The translations under genes were made by a program, and so were the position numbers. Source: Tistrella mobilis KA081020-065 (GTDB lineage Bacteria > Pseudomonadota > Alphaproteobacteria > Tistrellales > Tistrellaceae). From it: a stretch of DNA of 64,000 bases. The stretch is from positions 1,657,501-1,721,500 of the forward strand of contig NC_017956.1 in the NCBI RefSeq assembly GCF_000264455.2, written 5' to 3'. Under the pieces are notes generated by a model. The model was not told the origin of the DNA, did no database searches, and worked only from the letters and a program-made list of their open reading frames with translations. This document shows, piece by piece, positions 54,341 to 63,234 of the stretch (within the stretch, counting starts at the first letter, position 1; each line of letters starts with the position of its first letter).

Positions 54341-55606
54341 TCAGCGGTAGCGGCTGAAGATCACCGATGCGTTGACGCCACCGAAGCCGAAGCCGTTCGA
54401 CAGCACATGATCGACGGAGCGGTGCCGGGCCTCGGGGCCGATCAGGTCCAGCCCGGCCGCCGCGGGGTCGGGATCGGTGAGGTTCAGCGTCGGCGGCAGT
54501 ATGCCGTCGCGCAGCGCCAGCACCGAGAACATCGCCTCGATCGCGCCGGCGGCACCGAGCAGATGGCCGGTGGCCGATTTGGTCGACGAGATCGACACGC
54601 CCGCGCCCTCGCCGAACACCGCGCGGATCGCCGCCAGCTCGCCGGCATCGCCGACCGGTGTCGAGGTCGCATGCGCGTTCAGATAGCCGATCTCTTTCGG
54701 ATCGAGACGGGCAGAGGCGAGTGCCGCCCGCATCGCCCGCTGGGCGCCTTCACCGTCTTCCGGGGCCGCGGTCATGTGATGGGCATCGGCGCTGGTGCCA
54801 TAGCCGGTGAGTTCGGCGATCGGAACCGCGCCCCGGGCCAGGGCATGATCGAGTGCCTCGATGACCAGCATGGCCGCACCTTCGCCCATGACGAAGCCGT
54901 CGCGCGCCGTATCGAAGGGCCGGGAAGCTTCGGCCGGGCGGTCGTTGAAGCCGGTCGAGAGGGCGCGCGCTGCCGCAAAGCCACCAAGGCTGACCCGGTC
55001 GATGCACCCTTCGGCACCACCCGCCAGTGCAATATCGGCCTCGCCGGAATGGATCAGCCGGGCGGCATCGCCGATCGCCTGGACACTGGCGGCACAGGCG
55101 GTGACCGGCGCGCCCAGCGGCCCGCGAAGCCCGAAGCGGATCGAGACCTGACCGGCCGCCATATTGGGCAGGAAGGACGGCACGGTGAACGGAGAAAGCC
55201 GCCGCGGGCCCTTGCCGTCGGTGGTGCGCACGGCCTCTGCCATGGCGGGCAGGCCGCCGACGCCGGTACCGATGATGGTGGCGGTGCGGTCGCGTTCGGC
55301 CTCGGACGCCTCCAGCCAGCCGGCCTGGCCCAGCGCCTCTTCGGCGGCGGCCAGGGCGAGCAGGATAAAGCGGTCCATCTTCTTGTGGTCCTTGGGCGGC
55401 ACGGCGCGGGCGGCATCGAAGCCACCCTCGGCATCCTCGGCCGCATCGGGCACCACGCCGGCGATTTTCGCCGGCAGATCCTGCACCATGGTCTCGGGCA
55501 GGGCGCGAATGCCCGAGCGTCCCTCGATCAGGCGCCGCCAGACCGTGGGCGCGCCCTGACCGAGCGGCGAGACCACGCCGATACCGGTGACGACGATGCG
55601 TCTCAT
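54341..55606 (-). CDS. fabF: Beta-ketoacyl-ACP synthase II (FabF-type)
   Basis: 421 aa from ATG 55606, with AAGGA 8 nt upstream; the open frame continues to 55840 through tetR and is not used. The Cys-His-His triad is present: TACAASVQAIG (Cys), NAHATSTPVGD (His) and STKSATGHLLGAAG (His). It elongates acyl-ACP by decarboxylating condensation. It is not in a fab cluster but follows a tetR gene by 11 bp, so it is probably an accessory copy used under particular conditions. Confidence 0.93.
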   Translation of the reverse strand: MRRIVVTGIGVVSPLGQGAPTVWRRLIEGRSGIRALPETMVQDLPAKIAGVVPDAAEDAEGGFDAARAVPPKDHKKMDRFILLALAAAEEALGQAGWLEASEAERDRTATIIGTGVGGLPAMAEAVRTTDGKGPRRLSPFTVPSFLPNMAAGQVSIRFGLRGPLGAPVTACAASVQAIGDAARLIHSGEADIALAGGAEGCIDRVSLGGFAAARALSTGFNDRPAEASRPFDTARDGFVMGEGAAMLVIEALDHALARGAVPIAELTGYGTSADAHHMTAAPEDGEGAQRAMRAALASARLDPKEIGYLNAHATSTPVGDAGELAAIRAVFGEGAGVSISSTKSATGHLLGAAGAIEAMFSVLALRDGILPPTLNLTDPDPAAAGLDLIGPEARHRSVDHVLSNGFGFGGVNASVIFSRYR

Positions 55607-55617
55607 GGGGGTGTCCT

Positions 55618-56211
55618 TCATCTTGACCCGGAGGACAGCAGCGTCCTGAGGTCGTTGAGGGCTGCGGCGATCCCGTCGGTCATCGGCGCGGGATCGCCAG
55701 CGAGAAAGGCGAGAACGGCGCTGCCGGCCCAGCGTGCGGTGAAATCCCGGGCAGCGATGTCCGCCCTGTCTGCGTCGACACCGCCCGCCTTCAGTTCGGC
55801 CGCTACGCTGGTGCGCAACAGGGTTGCTGCCCGGATGCATGTCTCGCGGGCGACGCGCTCCGCCTCGCCGCCATTGGCCAGGTCGCGGGCCAGCCGCTGG
55901 ATCGGGCAGCCATGGCGGGCGGCGAGCGGGGCACCGGCGGCCAGCCCGGTTGCGATGATCGTCAGCCGCTCTTCCGGAGACCGGCCCTCGGCCGCCCGGG
56001 CCAGAATCTCCTCTGCCCGGTTTAGTTGCGCATCGGCTGCCACCGTCGCAAGGGCTGCCTTGGTCGGGAAATGATAGAACACGGCACCGGCCGGCACGCC
56101 GGCCCGGGCGGCGATGTCCCGCAGGCTGACGGCATCATATCCCCGTTCATGGAAGAGATCAGCCGCCGCTCGCGCCAGGCGCTCACGACGGTCTCGGGCA
56201 GGGAGGCGCAT
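55618..56211 (-). CDS. TetR/AcrR family transcriptional regulator
   Basis: 197 aa. HTH in the N-terminus: RERLARAAADLFHERGYDAVSLRDIAARAGVPAGAVFYHFPTKAAL. The effector part contains LAARHGCPIQRLARDLANGG, typical of the TetR group with Cys-containing ligand pockets. It is directly upstream of fabF (11 bp), and a symmetric operator candidate is 27 bp upstream of its start, so autoregulated control of fabF is likely. Confidence 0.9.
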   Translation of the reverse strand: MRLPARDRRERLARAAADLFHERGYDAVSLRDIAARAGVPAGAVFYHFPTKAALATVAADAQLNRAEEILARAAEGRSPEERLTIIATGLAAGAPLAARHGCPIQRLARDLANGGEAERVARETCIRAATLLRTSVAAELKAGGVDADRADIAARDFTARWAGSAVLAFLAGDPAPMTDGIAAALNDLRTLLSSGSR

Positions 56212-56237
56212 ACCGGTGGTTCGTTCGGGTTTAGTTA

Positions 56238-56249
56238 GTCAACTGACTT
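56238..56249. promoter_or_regulatory. Candidate TetR operator of tetR-fabF
   Basis: AGTCA-AC-TGACT is a perfect palindrome, extended imperfectly to TTAGTCA...TGACTTAA. It is AT-richer than its surroundings and lies 27 bp before the tetR start. Confidence 0.55.
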
Positions 56250-56298
56250 AACAGGAGCATCAAAAATGGGCCGCGTCAAGCGCGGCCCTTTGGGTGGT

Positions 56299-57192
56299 TC
56301 AGCCCTTGCGGGTTTCCAGCTGGCGGCCCAGCCGGCCGGCCAGATCCTGAATATACTGCCAGGCCACACGGCCCGACCGGCCGCCGCGGGTCTGGGCCCA
56401 GGCGAGGGCCTCCCGCTCCACATCGACGTCCTTCGAGCCCAGGCCATAGGCGGTGACATAGCCGTGCACCATCGCGAGATAGGTCTTCTGATCGCAGGCA
56501 TGGAAGCCGAGCCAGAGGCCGAAACGGTCGGAGAGCGAGACCTTTTCTTCGATCGCTTCCGACGGGTTGATCGCCGTCGAGCGCTCGTTGTCGATCATGT
56601 CGCGCGGCATCAGATGGCGGCGGTTGGATGTGGCGTAGAACAGCACCTCGTCGGGCCGGCCTTCGATGCCGCCGTCGAGCACGGCCTTCAGCGACTTGTA
56701 ATCGGTATCGTCGTGATCGAAAGAGAGATCGTCGCAGAACAGCAGCGCGCGGGTATCGCCCCCGCGCAGAACTGCCAGCAGGTCGGGCAGCTGCGAAATG
56801 TCTTCGCGGTGGATTTCGATCAGCTTGATCGGCCGGTGGCCGGCCGGCGTCTCGGCCACGATCTTAGCATGCACCGCCTTGACCAGCGAGCTTTTGCCCA
56901 TGCCGCGCGCACCCCAGAGCAGGGCATTGTTGGCCGGCAGGCCGGCGGCGAAACGCCGGGTGTTCTCGAGCAGCTGATCGCGGGCGAGGTTTACGCCTTC
57001 CAGAAGGCCGATATCGACCCGCGAGACCCGGGGGACCGGCTGCAGGCTGCGATTGGTCGAGACCCAGACGAAGGCGTCGGCGGCATCGAGATCGATGGTG
57101 GCGGCCGGCGGCGGCGCCATGCGCTCCAGTGCCGAGGCGATGCGGTCGAGCGCCGACAGAAGGTCGGGGGAAGCAGAGGCGGTATCGGTCAT
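56299..57192 (-). CDS. DUF815 ATP-binding protein (AAA-type)
   Basis: 297 aa from ATG 57192. DUF815 signature: LLWGARGMGKSSLVKAVHA (P-loop), LFCDDLSFDHDDTDYKSLKAVLDGG (Walker B region), VLFYATSNRRHLMPRDM and EKVSLSDRFGLWLGFHACDQKTYL. Function unknown; conserved in alphaproteobacteria between the LytM gene and yajC, which is its position here apart from the tetR-fabF insertion. The frame above 57192 has no family similarity. Confidence 0.92.
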   Translation of the reverse strand: MTDTASASPDLLSALDRIASALERMAPPPAATIDLDAADAFVWVSTNRSLQPVPRVSRVDIGLLEGVNLARDQLLENTRRFAAGLPANNALLWGARGMGKSSLVKAVHAKIVAETPAGHRPIKLIEIHREDISQLPDLLAVLRGGDTRALLFCDDLSFDHDDTDYKSLKAVLDGGIEGRPDEVLFYATSNRRHLMPRDMIDNERSTAINPSEAIEEKVSLSDRFGLWLGFHACDQKTYLAMVHGYVTAYGLGSKDVDVEREALAWAQTRGGRSGRVAWQYIQDLAGRLGRQLETRKG

Positions 57193-57445
57193 CGGGGCAG
57201 GATCCTGCAGGCGGATGTCGGACAGAGGGCAGTGACGCGGTGTTATATCGCGTTGATGATGCGGGCCCAAGCGGCGGGCCACGATGGGGACCCCCACACC
57301 GCAGGACCGGCCCGGTCCCCTGACCGCCGGGTTCGCTTTGCAAAGCTGCGGGGCACCGCTATAGTCCGCTCACGACTGCGCCGGAGCCGGTTTGCGGCTG
57401 CGGCCTCCTCTTGCCAACGCAATATACACCCACGGGGACGTATCG

Positions 57446-57841
57446 ATGCTCATCTCTCCGGCCTATGCGCAGGCCGCCGGTGCCGACGGCGGTGCTGGCA
57501 TGCTCATGCAGCTGCTGCCGCTGCTCCTGATCTTCGTCGTCTTCTATTTCCTGCTGATCCGGCCGCAGCAGAAGAAGGCCAAGCAGCACCGCGAGATGAT
57601 CTCGGCGCTGCGTCGCGGCGACCGTGTGGTGACCGCGGGCGGCATCGTCGGCACGATCGCCAAGGTCGATGACGACACCTACGCCACCCTCGAGATCGCG
57701 CCCGACGTGCGCGTGAAGGTGATGCGCCACACCATCACCGACAAGATCGCGGCGACCGAGCCGGCCCGCTCGGGCCGCAAGGGCAAGGAGGCCGACGAGG
57801 CTGCCGACGCCGACGCCGACGCCGAGAAGAGCGGGAAGTGA
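57446..57841 (+). CDS. yajC: Preprotein translocase subunit YajC
   Basis: 131 aa from ATG 57446; upstream frame discarded because MLISPAYAQA is the known start. One membrane helix (MLMQLLPLLLIFVVFYFLLIRPQQKKAKQHREMI, about residues 18-40), then the small cytoplasmic YajC domain (LRRGDRVVTAGGIVGTIAKVDDD) and an acidic tail. It assists SecDF, encoded by the next two genes. Confidence 0.95.
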   Translation: MLISPAYAQAAGADGGAGMLMQLLPLLLIFVVFYFLLIRPQQKKAKQHREMISALRRGDRVVTAGGIVGTIAKVDDDTYATLEIAPDVRVKVMRHTITDKIAATEPARSGRKGKEADEAADADADAEKSGK

Positions 57842-57950
57842 CGACCAGGCCGCCGCCGGAGGCATCCGGCGGCGGCCTTCCCGATAAGACGTCTCCCCGA
57901 GGTCCGCTTCCCGGCCGCCTCTCCGCCTTTCCGCCCAGACGACGGTATCC

Positions 57951-59519
57951 ATGCTGCAATTCGCCAAGTGGAAGACGGCGCTGATCATCGGCATCTGCCT
58001 GATCGGCGTTCTCTTCACCGCTCCGAACCTGATCGGCCGGCAGACGCTCGACGCGCTGCCCGACTGGTTGCCCAAACAGCGCCTCAGCCTGGGGCTGGAT
58101 CTGCGTGGCGGCTCGCACCTGCTGCTCGAAGTCGAGATGGGGGCGGTGCTGCGCGAGCGCCTGGCCTCGGTTGCCGATGATGTGCGCTCGAAGCTGCGCG
58201 AGGACGGAACCGGTTATGCCGCGATCGGCGTCGATGGTGATGCCATCGTGGTCCGGGCGCGCGATGCCGCCGATGCCGGCAAGATCGCGGATGCGATGCG
58301 CGGCCTGAATGCCGGCCTCGATGTGTCGACCGATGGCGGCGTGATCCGCGCTACCTTCACCGAGGCCGAGATCGCCCATCGCCGCGACCAGACGCTTGCG
58401 CAGTCGATCGAGGTCGTGCGCCGGCGCGTCGATGAACTCGGCACCCGCGAAAGCTCGATCCAGCGCCAGGGCGACGACCGGATCATCGTTCAGCTGCCGG
58501 GCGTCGAGAATCCGGGCGAGATCAAGGCCCTGCTCGGTACCACCGCCAAGATGAGCTTCCGCCTGCTCGACCCCACGGTCAGCGCGGCCGAGGTGCTCTC
58601 GGGCGGGCGGCTGCCGCCGGGTTCGGAACTGCTGGACGGTACCGGCCCGGGTGGCCAGCCGACCAAATATGTGGTCCAGCGCCGGGTTCTGGTGTCGGGC
58701 GAACGCCTGACCGACAGCCAGCCCAGCTTCCAGAACAACGAGCCGGTGGTGAGCTTCCGCTTCGACAGCGTCGGTGCCCGCCGGTTCGGCGAGGCCACCC
58801 AGCAGAATGTCGGCCGCAACCTCGCCATCGTCCTCGACGACAAGGTGATCAGCGCGCCGGTGATCCGCGAGCCCATTCTGGGCGGTTCGGGCGTCATTTC
58901 CGGGACCTTCACGGTTCAGGAAGCCAACAATCTGGCCGTCCTGCTGCGTGCCGGTGCTCTGCCCGCACCGCTGACCGTGATCGAAGAGCGCACGGTCGGG
59001 CCCGATCTGGGGGCCGACGCCATTGCCCGCGGTGAATTCGCGAGCGTGCTGGCCTTCGTTCTGGTCATCGCCTTCATGGCGCTCTACTACCGTCGTCTCG
59101 GCCTTTACGCCGATATCGCGCTGCTCGCCAATCTGGTGCTGCTGCTGGGGGCCCTGTCGGCCCTGCAGGCGACACTCACCCTGCCGGGCATCGCCGGCAT
59201 CGTGCTGACGATGGGCATGGCGGTCGACGCCAATGTGCTGATTTATGAGCGGATCCGCGAGGAACGCGCTGCCGGGCGATCGGTGATCGCCGCGGTGGAG
59301 GCGGGCTTCAAGGGTGCGATGACCACCATCATCGACAGCAACCTCACCACGCTGATTGCCGCGGCATTGCTGTTCCAGTTCGGCTCGGGGCCCGTCAAGG
59401 GTTTCGCGGTCACGCTGTCGATCGGCATTCTGACCACGCTGTTCAGCGCCGTGTTCGTGACCCGTCTGCTTGTGGCCAGCTGGCTGCATCGGGCGCGTCC
59501 GAAGACCCTTGCCCTCTGA
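57951..59519 (+). CDS. secD: Protein translocase subunit SecD
   Basis: 522 aa. First membrane helix (ALIIGICLIGVLFTAP), P1 periplasmic head starting GLDLRGGSHLLLEVEMGAV, and five C-terminal helices with ARGEFASVLAFVLVIAFMALYYRRLGLYADIAL and GMAVDANVLIYERIREER, the conserved proton-pathway Asp region. It uses the proton gradient to pull proteins through the Sec channel. secF follows after 19 bp. Confidence 0.96.
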   Translation: MLQFAKWKTALIIGICLIGVLFTAPNLIGRQTLDALPDWLPKQRLSLGLDLRGGSHLLLEVEMGAVLRERLASVADDVRSKLREDGTGYAAIGVDGDAIVVRARDAADAGKIADAMRGLNAGLDVSTDGGVIRATFTEAEIAHRRDQTLAQSIEVVRRRVDELGTRESSIQRQGDDRIIVQLPGVENPGEIKALLGTTAKMSFRLLDPTVSAAEVLSGGRLPPGSELLDGTGPGGQPTKYVVQRRVLVSGERLTDSQPSFQNNEPVVSFRFDSVGARRFGEATQQNVGRNLAIVLDDKVISAPVIREPILGGSGVISGTFTVQEANNLAVLLRAGALPAPLTVIEERTVGPDLGADAIARGEFASVLAFVLVIAFMALYYRRLGLYADIALLANLVLLLGALSALQATLTLPGIAGIVLTMGMAVDANVLIYERIREERAAGRSVIAAVEAGFKGAMTTIIDSNLTTLIAAALLFQFGSGPVKGFAVTLSIGILTTLFSAVFVTRLLVASWLHRARPKTLAL

Positions 59520-59538
59520 CCGCGCCGGGATCGATCAC

Positions 59539-60507
59539 ATGTTCAAGTTCTCGCTCCACCCCGGCAAGACCAATATCGACTTCCTGCGCTACCGGATCGC
59601 GGCCCTGGTCTTCACCGCCCTTCTGACGGTCGCCACCATCGGTCTGGTGGTCGGCAAGGGGCTGAATTTCGGCATCGACTTCACCGGCGGCGTGCTGGTC
59701 GAGGTCGAGACCTCCGGCCCCGCCGATCTGGGGGCGATGCGCGACGCGCTGGGCGACGGCAGCTTCGGCGATGTGTCGCTGCAGAATTTCGGGGCCGACA
59801 ACGCCGTGCTGATCCGCCTTGGGCAGGATGCCGGCGAAGGCGACGCCCAGGGGCGGATGGTCGAGGCACTGCGCCAGACCCTGTCCGAGAAGGTCGACCC
59901 GAATATCCAGATCCAGCGTGCTGAATTCGTCGGCCCGAAAGTGGGTCAGGAACTGATCGAAGGGGCGGTGATCGCCTTCGTGGTCGCGATTGCGGCCATG
60001 ATGATCTATGTCTGGTTCCGCTTCGAATGGCAGTTCGGCGTGGGCGCCGTCGCGGCCCTGTTCCACGACGTGATCATGACCATCGGCATGTATGCGGTGA
60101 CCGGCTATGAGTTCAATCTCACCAGTGTTGCCGCGGTGCTGACGATCATCGGCTATTCGCTGAACGACACGGTGGTCATCTTCGACCGGGTGCGCGAAAA
60201 TCTGCGCAAGTACCGCGACATGACGATCCTGGAGCTGCTGAACCGGGCGCTCAACGACACGCTGTCGCGGACGATCATGACCGGGTTCACCACGCTGATC
60301 GCGCTGTTCGCGCTCTACTTCGTGGCCGGCTCCGCGCTTGCGGGCTTCACCTTCGCGATGATCGCGGGCGTGTTCATCGGCACCTATTCCACGATCTTCA
60401 TCGCGGTACCGATCCTGGTCTATCTGAACCTGCAGAAGCGCCAGCGGGGCCGTGTGGGCACCGATGGCAACGGTGACGGGGAGGCGGAGGCCGAGGTGAA
60501 GGCCTGA
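59539..60507 (+). CDS. secF: Protein translocase subunit SecF
   Basis: 322 aa from ATG 59539. RYRIAALVFTALLTVATIGLV (helix 1), GLNFGIDFTGGVLVEV (signature FGIDFTGG), then five helices including VGAVAALFHDVIMTIGMYAVTGYEFNLTSVAAVLTIIGYSLNDTVVIFDRVREN (SND...VFDRVRE signature). The frame upstream to 59470 is in the secD end. It forms the SecDF complex with the preceding gene. Confidence 0.96.
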   Translation: MFKFSLHPGKTNIDFLRYRIAALVFTALLTVATIGLVVGKGLNFGIDFTGGVLVEVETSGPADLGAMRDALGDGSFGDVSLQNFGADNAVLIRLGQDAGEGDAQGRMVEALRQTLSEKVDPNIQIQRAEFVGPKVGQELIEGAVIAFVVAIAAMMIYVWFRFEWQFGVGAVAALFHDVIMTIGMYAVTGYEFNLTSVAAVLTIIGYSLNDTVVIFDRVRENLRKYRDMTILELLNRALNDTLSRTIMTGFTTLIALFALYFVAGSALAGFTFAMIAGVFIGTYSTIFIAVPILVYLNLQKRQRGRVGTDGNGDGEAEAEVKA

Positions 60508-60555
60508 CGCCGCCACCGTCCAGCCAATTTCCCCTCAGACCGGAGTATTCCACCG

Positions 60556-60939
60556 ATGATGGACCTGACCCCCAAGCTCGCCGACGGCGCCAAGGTGGTG
60601 CAGGGCTATGCGGAAGGCCGCTTCCGTATCGGCGGCGAGATTTTTCCGCATTCGGTGCTGGTGATGCCGGGTGTCGTCGAGGCCTGGCAGGTGGCAGATC
60701 TCGCCACCGCCTCGGTCGACAGCCTGGAGCCGGTGCTGGCTGCCGGCCGCGCCGGGGCGGTCGAAGTGCTGATCATCGGCTGTGGCCCGCGCACCCAGCT
60801 GGTACCGCGGCCGCTGCGCGAGGCGCTGAAGGCCGCCGGCATCGGTGTCGAAGGCATGGACACCGGCGCCGCCGCCCGCACCTACAACGTCATGACCATG
60901 GAAGACCGCAAGGCCGCGGCCGCCCTGATCGTTCTCTGA
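60556..60939 (+). CDS. Mth938-like domain protein (NDUFAF3 family)
   Basis: 127 aa. The conserved core is VQGYAEGRFRIGGEIFPHSVLVMPG, EVLIIGCGPRTQLVPRPLREALKAAGIGVEGMDTGAAARTYNVM. Eukaryotic relatives (NDUFAF3) help assemble respiratory complex I; the bacterial function is unknown. It follows secF by 48 bp, the usual alphaproteobacterial order, and is closed by a rho-independent terminator. Confidence 0.92.
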   Translation: MMDLTPKLADGAKVVQGYAEGRFRIGGEIFPHSVLVMPGVVEAWQVADLATASVDSLEPVLAAGRAGAVEVLIIGCGPRTQLVPRPLREALKAAGIGVEGMDTGAAARTYNVMTMEDRKAAAALIVL

Positions 60940-60960
60940 CCACAGAACGGCGCCAAACGA

Positions 60961-60995
60961 AAACCCCCGCCCGGAGCTGCCGGGCGGGGGTTTTC
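60961..60995. terminator. Rho-independent terminator, bidirectional
   Basis: 15-bp stem AAAACCCCCGCCCGG / CCGGGCGGGGGTTTT with loop agctg, T-rich on both strands, between the convergent Mth938-like and sodB genes. Confidence 0.93.
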
Positions 60996-61023
60996 ATATG
61001 CAGGACAACCTGCGCCGGCCGGA

Positions 61024-61623
61024 TCAGGCCTTGGCGAGGTTCTCGGCTGCGAAGTCCCAGTTCACCAGATTGTCCAGGAAGGACTGGACGAAATCCGGGC
61101 GACGGTTCTGATAGTCGAGGTAGTAGGCATGCTCCCAGACGTCGATGGTGAGCAGCGGCGTGGCGCCGGTGCCGACCGGGGTCTCGGCATTGCCGGTCTT
61201 CACGACCTCGAGCTTGCCGTCCTTCACCACCAGCCAGGCCCAGCCCGAGCCGAACTGGGTGGTGGCGGCGTTCTTGAACGCCTCCTTGAACTTGTCGAGG
61301 CCACCGAAATCGGCATCGATGCGCTTGGCAAGGTCGCCCGAGGGGGCGCCGCCGCCATTCGGCTTCATCGAATTCCAGAAGAAGGTGTGGTTCCACACCT
61401 GCGCGGCGTTGTTGAACACGCCGGCCTTCGCCGCATCGCCGCGGCTCTTGACGATGATGTCCTCGAGGCTGGCGTCGGCGAGATCGGTGCCCTCGACCAG
61501 CTTGTTGAGGTTCACGACATAGGTGTTGTGGTGCTTGCCGTGATGGAACTCGAAGGTCTGGGCCGAGATGTGCGGCTCCAGAGCGGTCTTGTCGTAGGGC
61601 AGGGCGGGAAGTTCGAACGCCAT
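61024..61623 (-). CDS. sodB: Superoxide dismutase [Fe/Mn]
   Basis: 199 aa from ATG 61623, with GAGGA upstream; a start six codons earlier is less likely. Metal ligands: His in [16 protein letters not shown], His in [18 protein letters not shown], Asp and His in [14 protein letters not shown]. The GGG(A)P and [13 protein letters not shown] segments fit the iron-type. It removes superoxide in the cytoplasm. Monocistronic, with a terminator 3' of it. Confidence 0.96.
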   Translation of the reverse strand: MAFELPALPYDKTALEPHISAQTFEFHHGKHHNTYVVNLNKLVEGTDLADASLEDIIVKSRGDAAKAGVFNNAAQVWNHTFFWNSMKPNGGGAPSGDLAKRIDADFGGLDKFKEAFKNAATTQFGSGWAWLVVKDGKLEVVKTGNAETPVGTGATPLLTIDVWEHAYYLDYQNRRPDFVQSFLDNLVNWDFAAENLAKA

Positions 61624-61996
61624 GACGATCCTCGTCCTCAATTGTCATTATGCCCAGGCGGCGGACCCCTCTTGTCGTGGGCTGCCGCCGGATGACAGGC
61701 CCCGCCGGCCACATGCCGCAGACCGGCATGCCGTCGGGAGGAGCCCGATGGGGTGATACCGCGAAATGCCGCCCCCTGCCAACCGTCGCTGTGCCAACCA
61801 TCGGTGGGCCGGGCCACCCTCGGACCGGAATGGACCCAGGCGGGGCCTTTGCGGCAAAACCCCTTCAACAGCCACCCGGTTCCGCCTGCTGGCGGGCCCG
61901 GGTCACCGTTCCGCCCGAATATGGGGCGAGTCTCGGCCCGGGCCAAGGGCTGCCTTCGACATGTCACGGGTTGGTGTGTGCCCATGGTGCGCCGGA
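61624..61996. other. Intergenic region upstream of sodB, nothing clear seen
   Basis: 373 bp of GC-rich sequence between hpnE and sodB on the minus strand. The sodB promoter must lie here, but no convincing -10/-35 pair, operator or terminator was found; short direct repeats of ccaacc occur around 61776-61800. Confidence 0.4.
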
Positions 61997-63229
61997 TCAG
62001 CGACGGCGAAGCACGGCCGCTGCCGCCCGCTGCCCCGAGACCACCGCGCCTTCGATCGTGGCCGGCAGGCCGGTGGCGGTCCAGTCGCCGGCAAGCACGA
62101 CATCCGGCCGGGGGCGGGTGCGATCGACAGGGCCCGGGCGCAGGGCCTCGCCGCCCGGATCGTGGCGCATGGTCGCCCGCTTCTCTTTCACAACCCGGAC
62201 CGGCGGCATCGCGGCCGGAAGCCCGGCCATGGCGAGGCAGGTCCGGATTTCCGCCCAGCCGGTTGCCGCCAGCACCTCTGCCGGCCGGTCCATCAGCGCA
62301 TCGGCGGCGCTGGTGGTGATGGACAGGATGCCGTCCCGATGAAAGATCCAGTCGGCCATCCCGCCGGTCACCATCAGCGCCTCTGGCATGCCGGCGGGCA
62401 GCTGATCCGGGGCGTAGTGGATGTTCAGGATGGCGGAGCTGGCGCGGGGCACCGTGATGTTGGGCAGCAGGCGATGGGCCGCCGCCGGCGGCAGGGCGAG
62501 CACGATCATCCGGTCGGGATCGGGCGGCGGCAGCCGGTCGAGCGGCGTGGTCGGATACAGACGGACGCCCAGTGCCCGCAACCGCGCGACTGCCGGGGCG
62601 ATCAAGGCGGCGTCCAGCCCGCCTTCGGCCAGGTGCAGCCGGAAGCCGCGGGGGCCGGCGAGCGCAAGCCGGCGAAGCATGCGGGCGACCAGCCGGGCAT
62701 CGGCGGCCGCGGGATCGATGTTGAGCGCGGCGCGGACAAGCGGTGCCAGCACCGCCTGACCGAGCTTACGCGAGAGCAGGCCGGGGCGGGCCGTCCCGAG
62801 TGGGCCGTTCACGCGGCCGTCGAGCAGAAGACCGGCAAGGGCCAGCAGATCGCCCGCACCGAGCCCCAGGCTGCGCATCAGCTGCACCGGACTGCCGAGC
62901 CGGATCGCGTGCCGGCCGGTGATCTCGCCGCCGGGGCCATCAAGGGCGACCGCGGGATAGATGGCCGGCAGCTCGCGAAACCGCCCGCCCACCCTGCGGA
63001 CGAAATCGAGCGCGGCCGGATTGGCGCCGAGCAGGACATGGGTGCCGTTGTCCAACCGATGGCCGGTGACCGGGTCGTAGAAGGACCGGCAGCGGCCGCC
63101 GGCCTGGGGCGCCGTCTCCAGCAACTCGACCGTCAGCCCGGCTTCGGCCAGATCGAGTGCCGCGGCGAGGCCGGCAATGCCGGCGCCGGCAACCAGCACG
63201 CGGGTCGGGCGCGGGGGACGAGCGGGCAA
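61997..63229 (-). CDS. hpnE: Hydroxysqualene dehydroxylase HpnE
   Basis: 410 aa FAD enzyme. Dinucleotide motif VLVAGAGIAGLAAALDLAEAGLTVELLE at residues 10-37, a typical phytoene-desaturase-like fold, and C-terminal PDVVLAGDWTATGLPATIEGAVVSGQRAA. HpnE reduces hydroxysqualene to squalene for hopanoid synthesis. It starts 5 bp after hpnD, giving the canonical hpnD-hpnE order. Confidence 0.93.
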   Translation of the reverse strand: MPARPPRPTRVLVAGAGIAGLAAALDLAEAGLTVELLETAPQAGGRCRSFYDPVTGHRLDNGTHVLLGANPAALDFVRRVGGRFRELPAIYPAVALDGPGGEITGRHAIRLGSPVQLMRSLGLGAGDLLALAGLLLDGRVNGPLGTARPGLLSRKLGQAVLAPLVRAALNIDPAAADARLVARMLRRLALAGPRGFRLHLAEGGLDAALIAPAVARLRALGVRLYPTTPLDRLPPPDPDRMIVLALPPAAAHRLLPNITVPRASSAILNIHYAPDQLPAGMPEALMVTGGMADWIFHRDGILSITTSAADALMDRPAEVLAATGWAEIRTCLAMAGLPAAMPPVRVVKEKRATMRHDPGGEALRPGPVDRTRPRPDVVLAGDWTATGLPATIEGAVVSGQRAAAAVLRRR

Positions 63230-63234
63230 GGCGG

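Noticed and set aside
55607-55840. N-terminal extension of fabF
   Set aside because: Overlaps tetR in another frame; MRRIVVTGIG with AAGGA upstream is the expected start.
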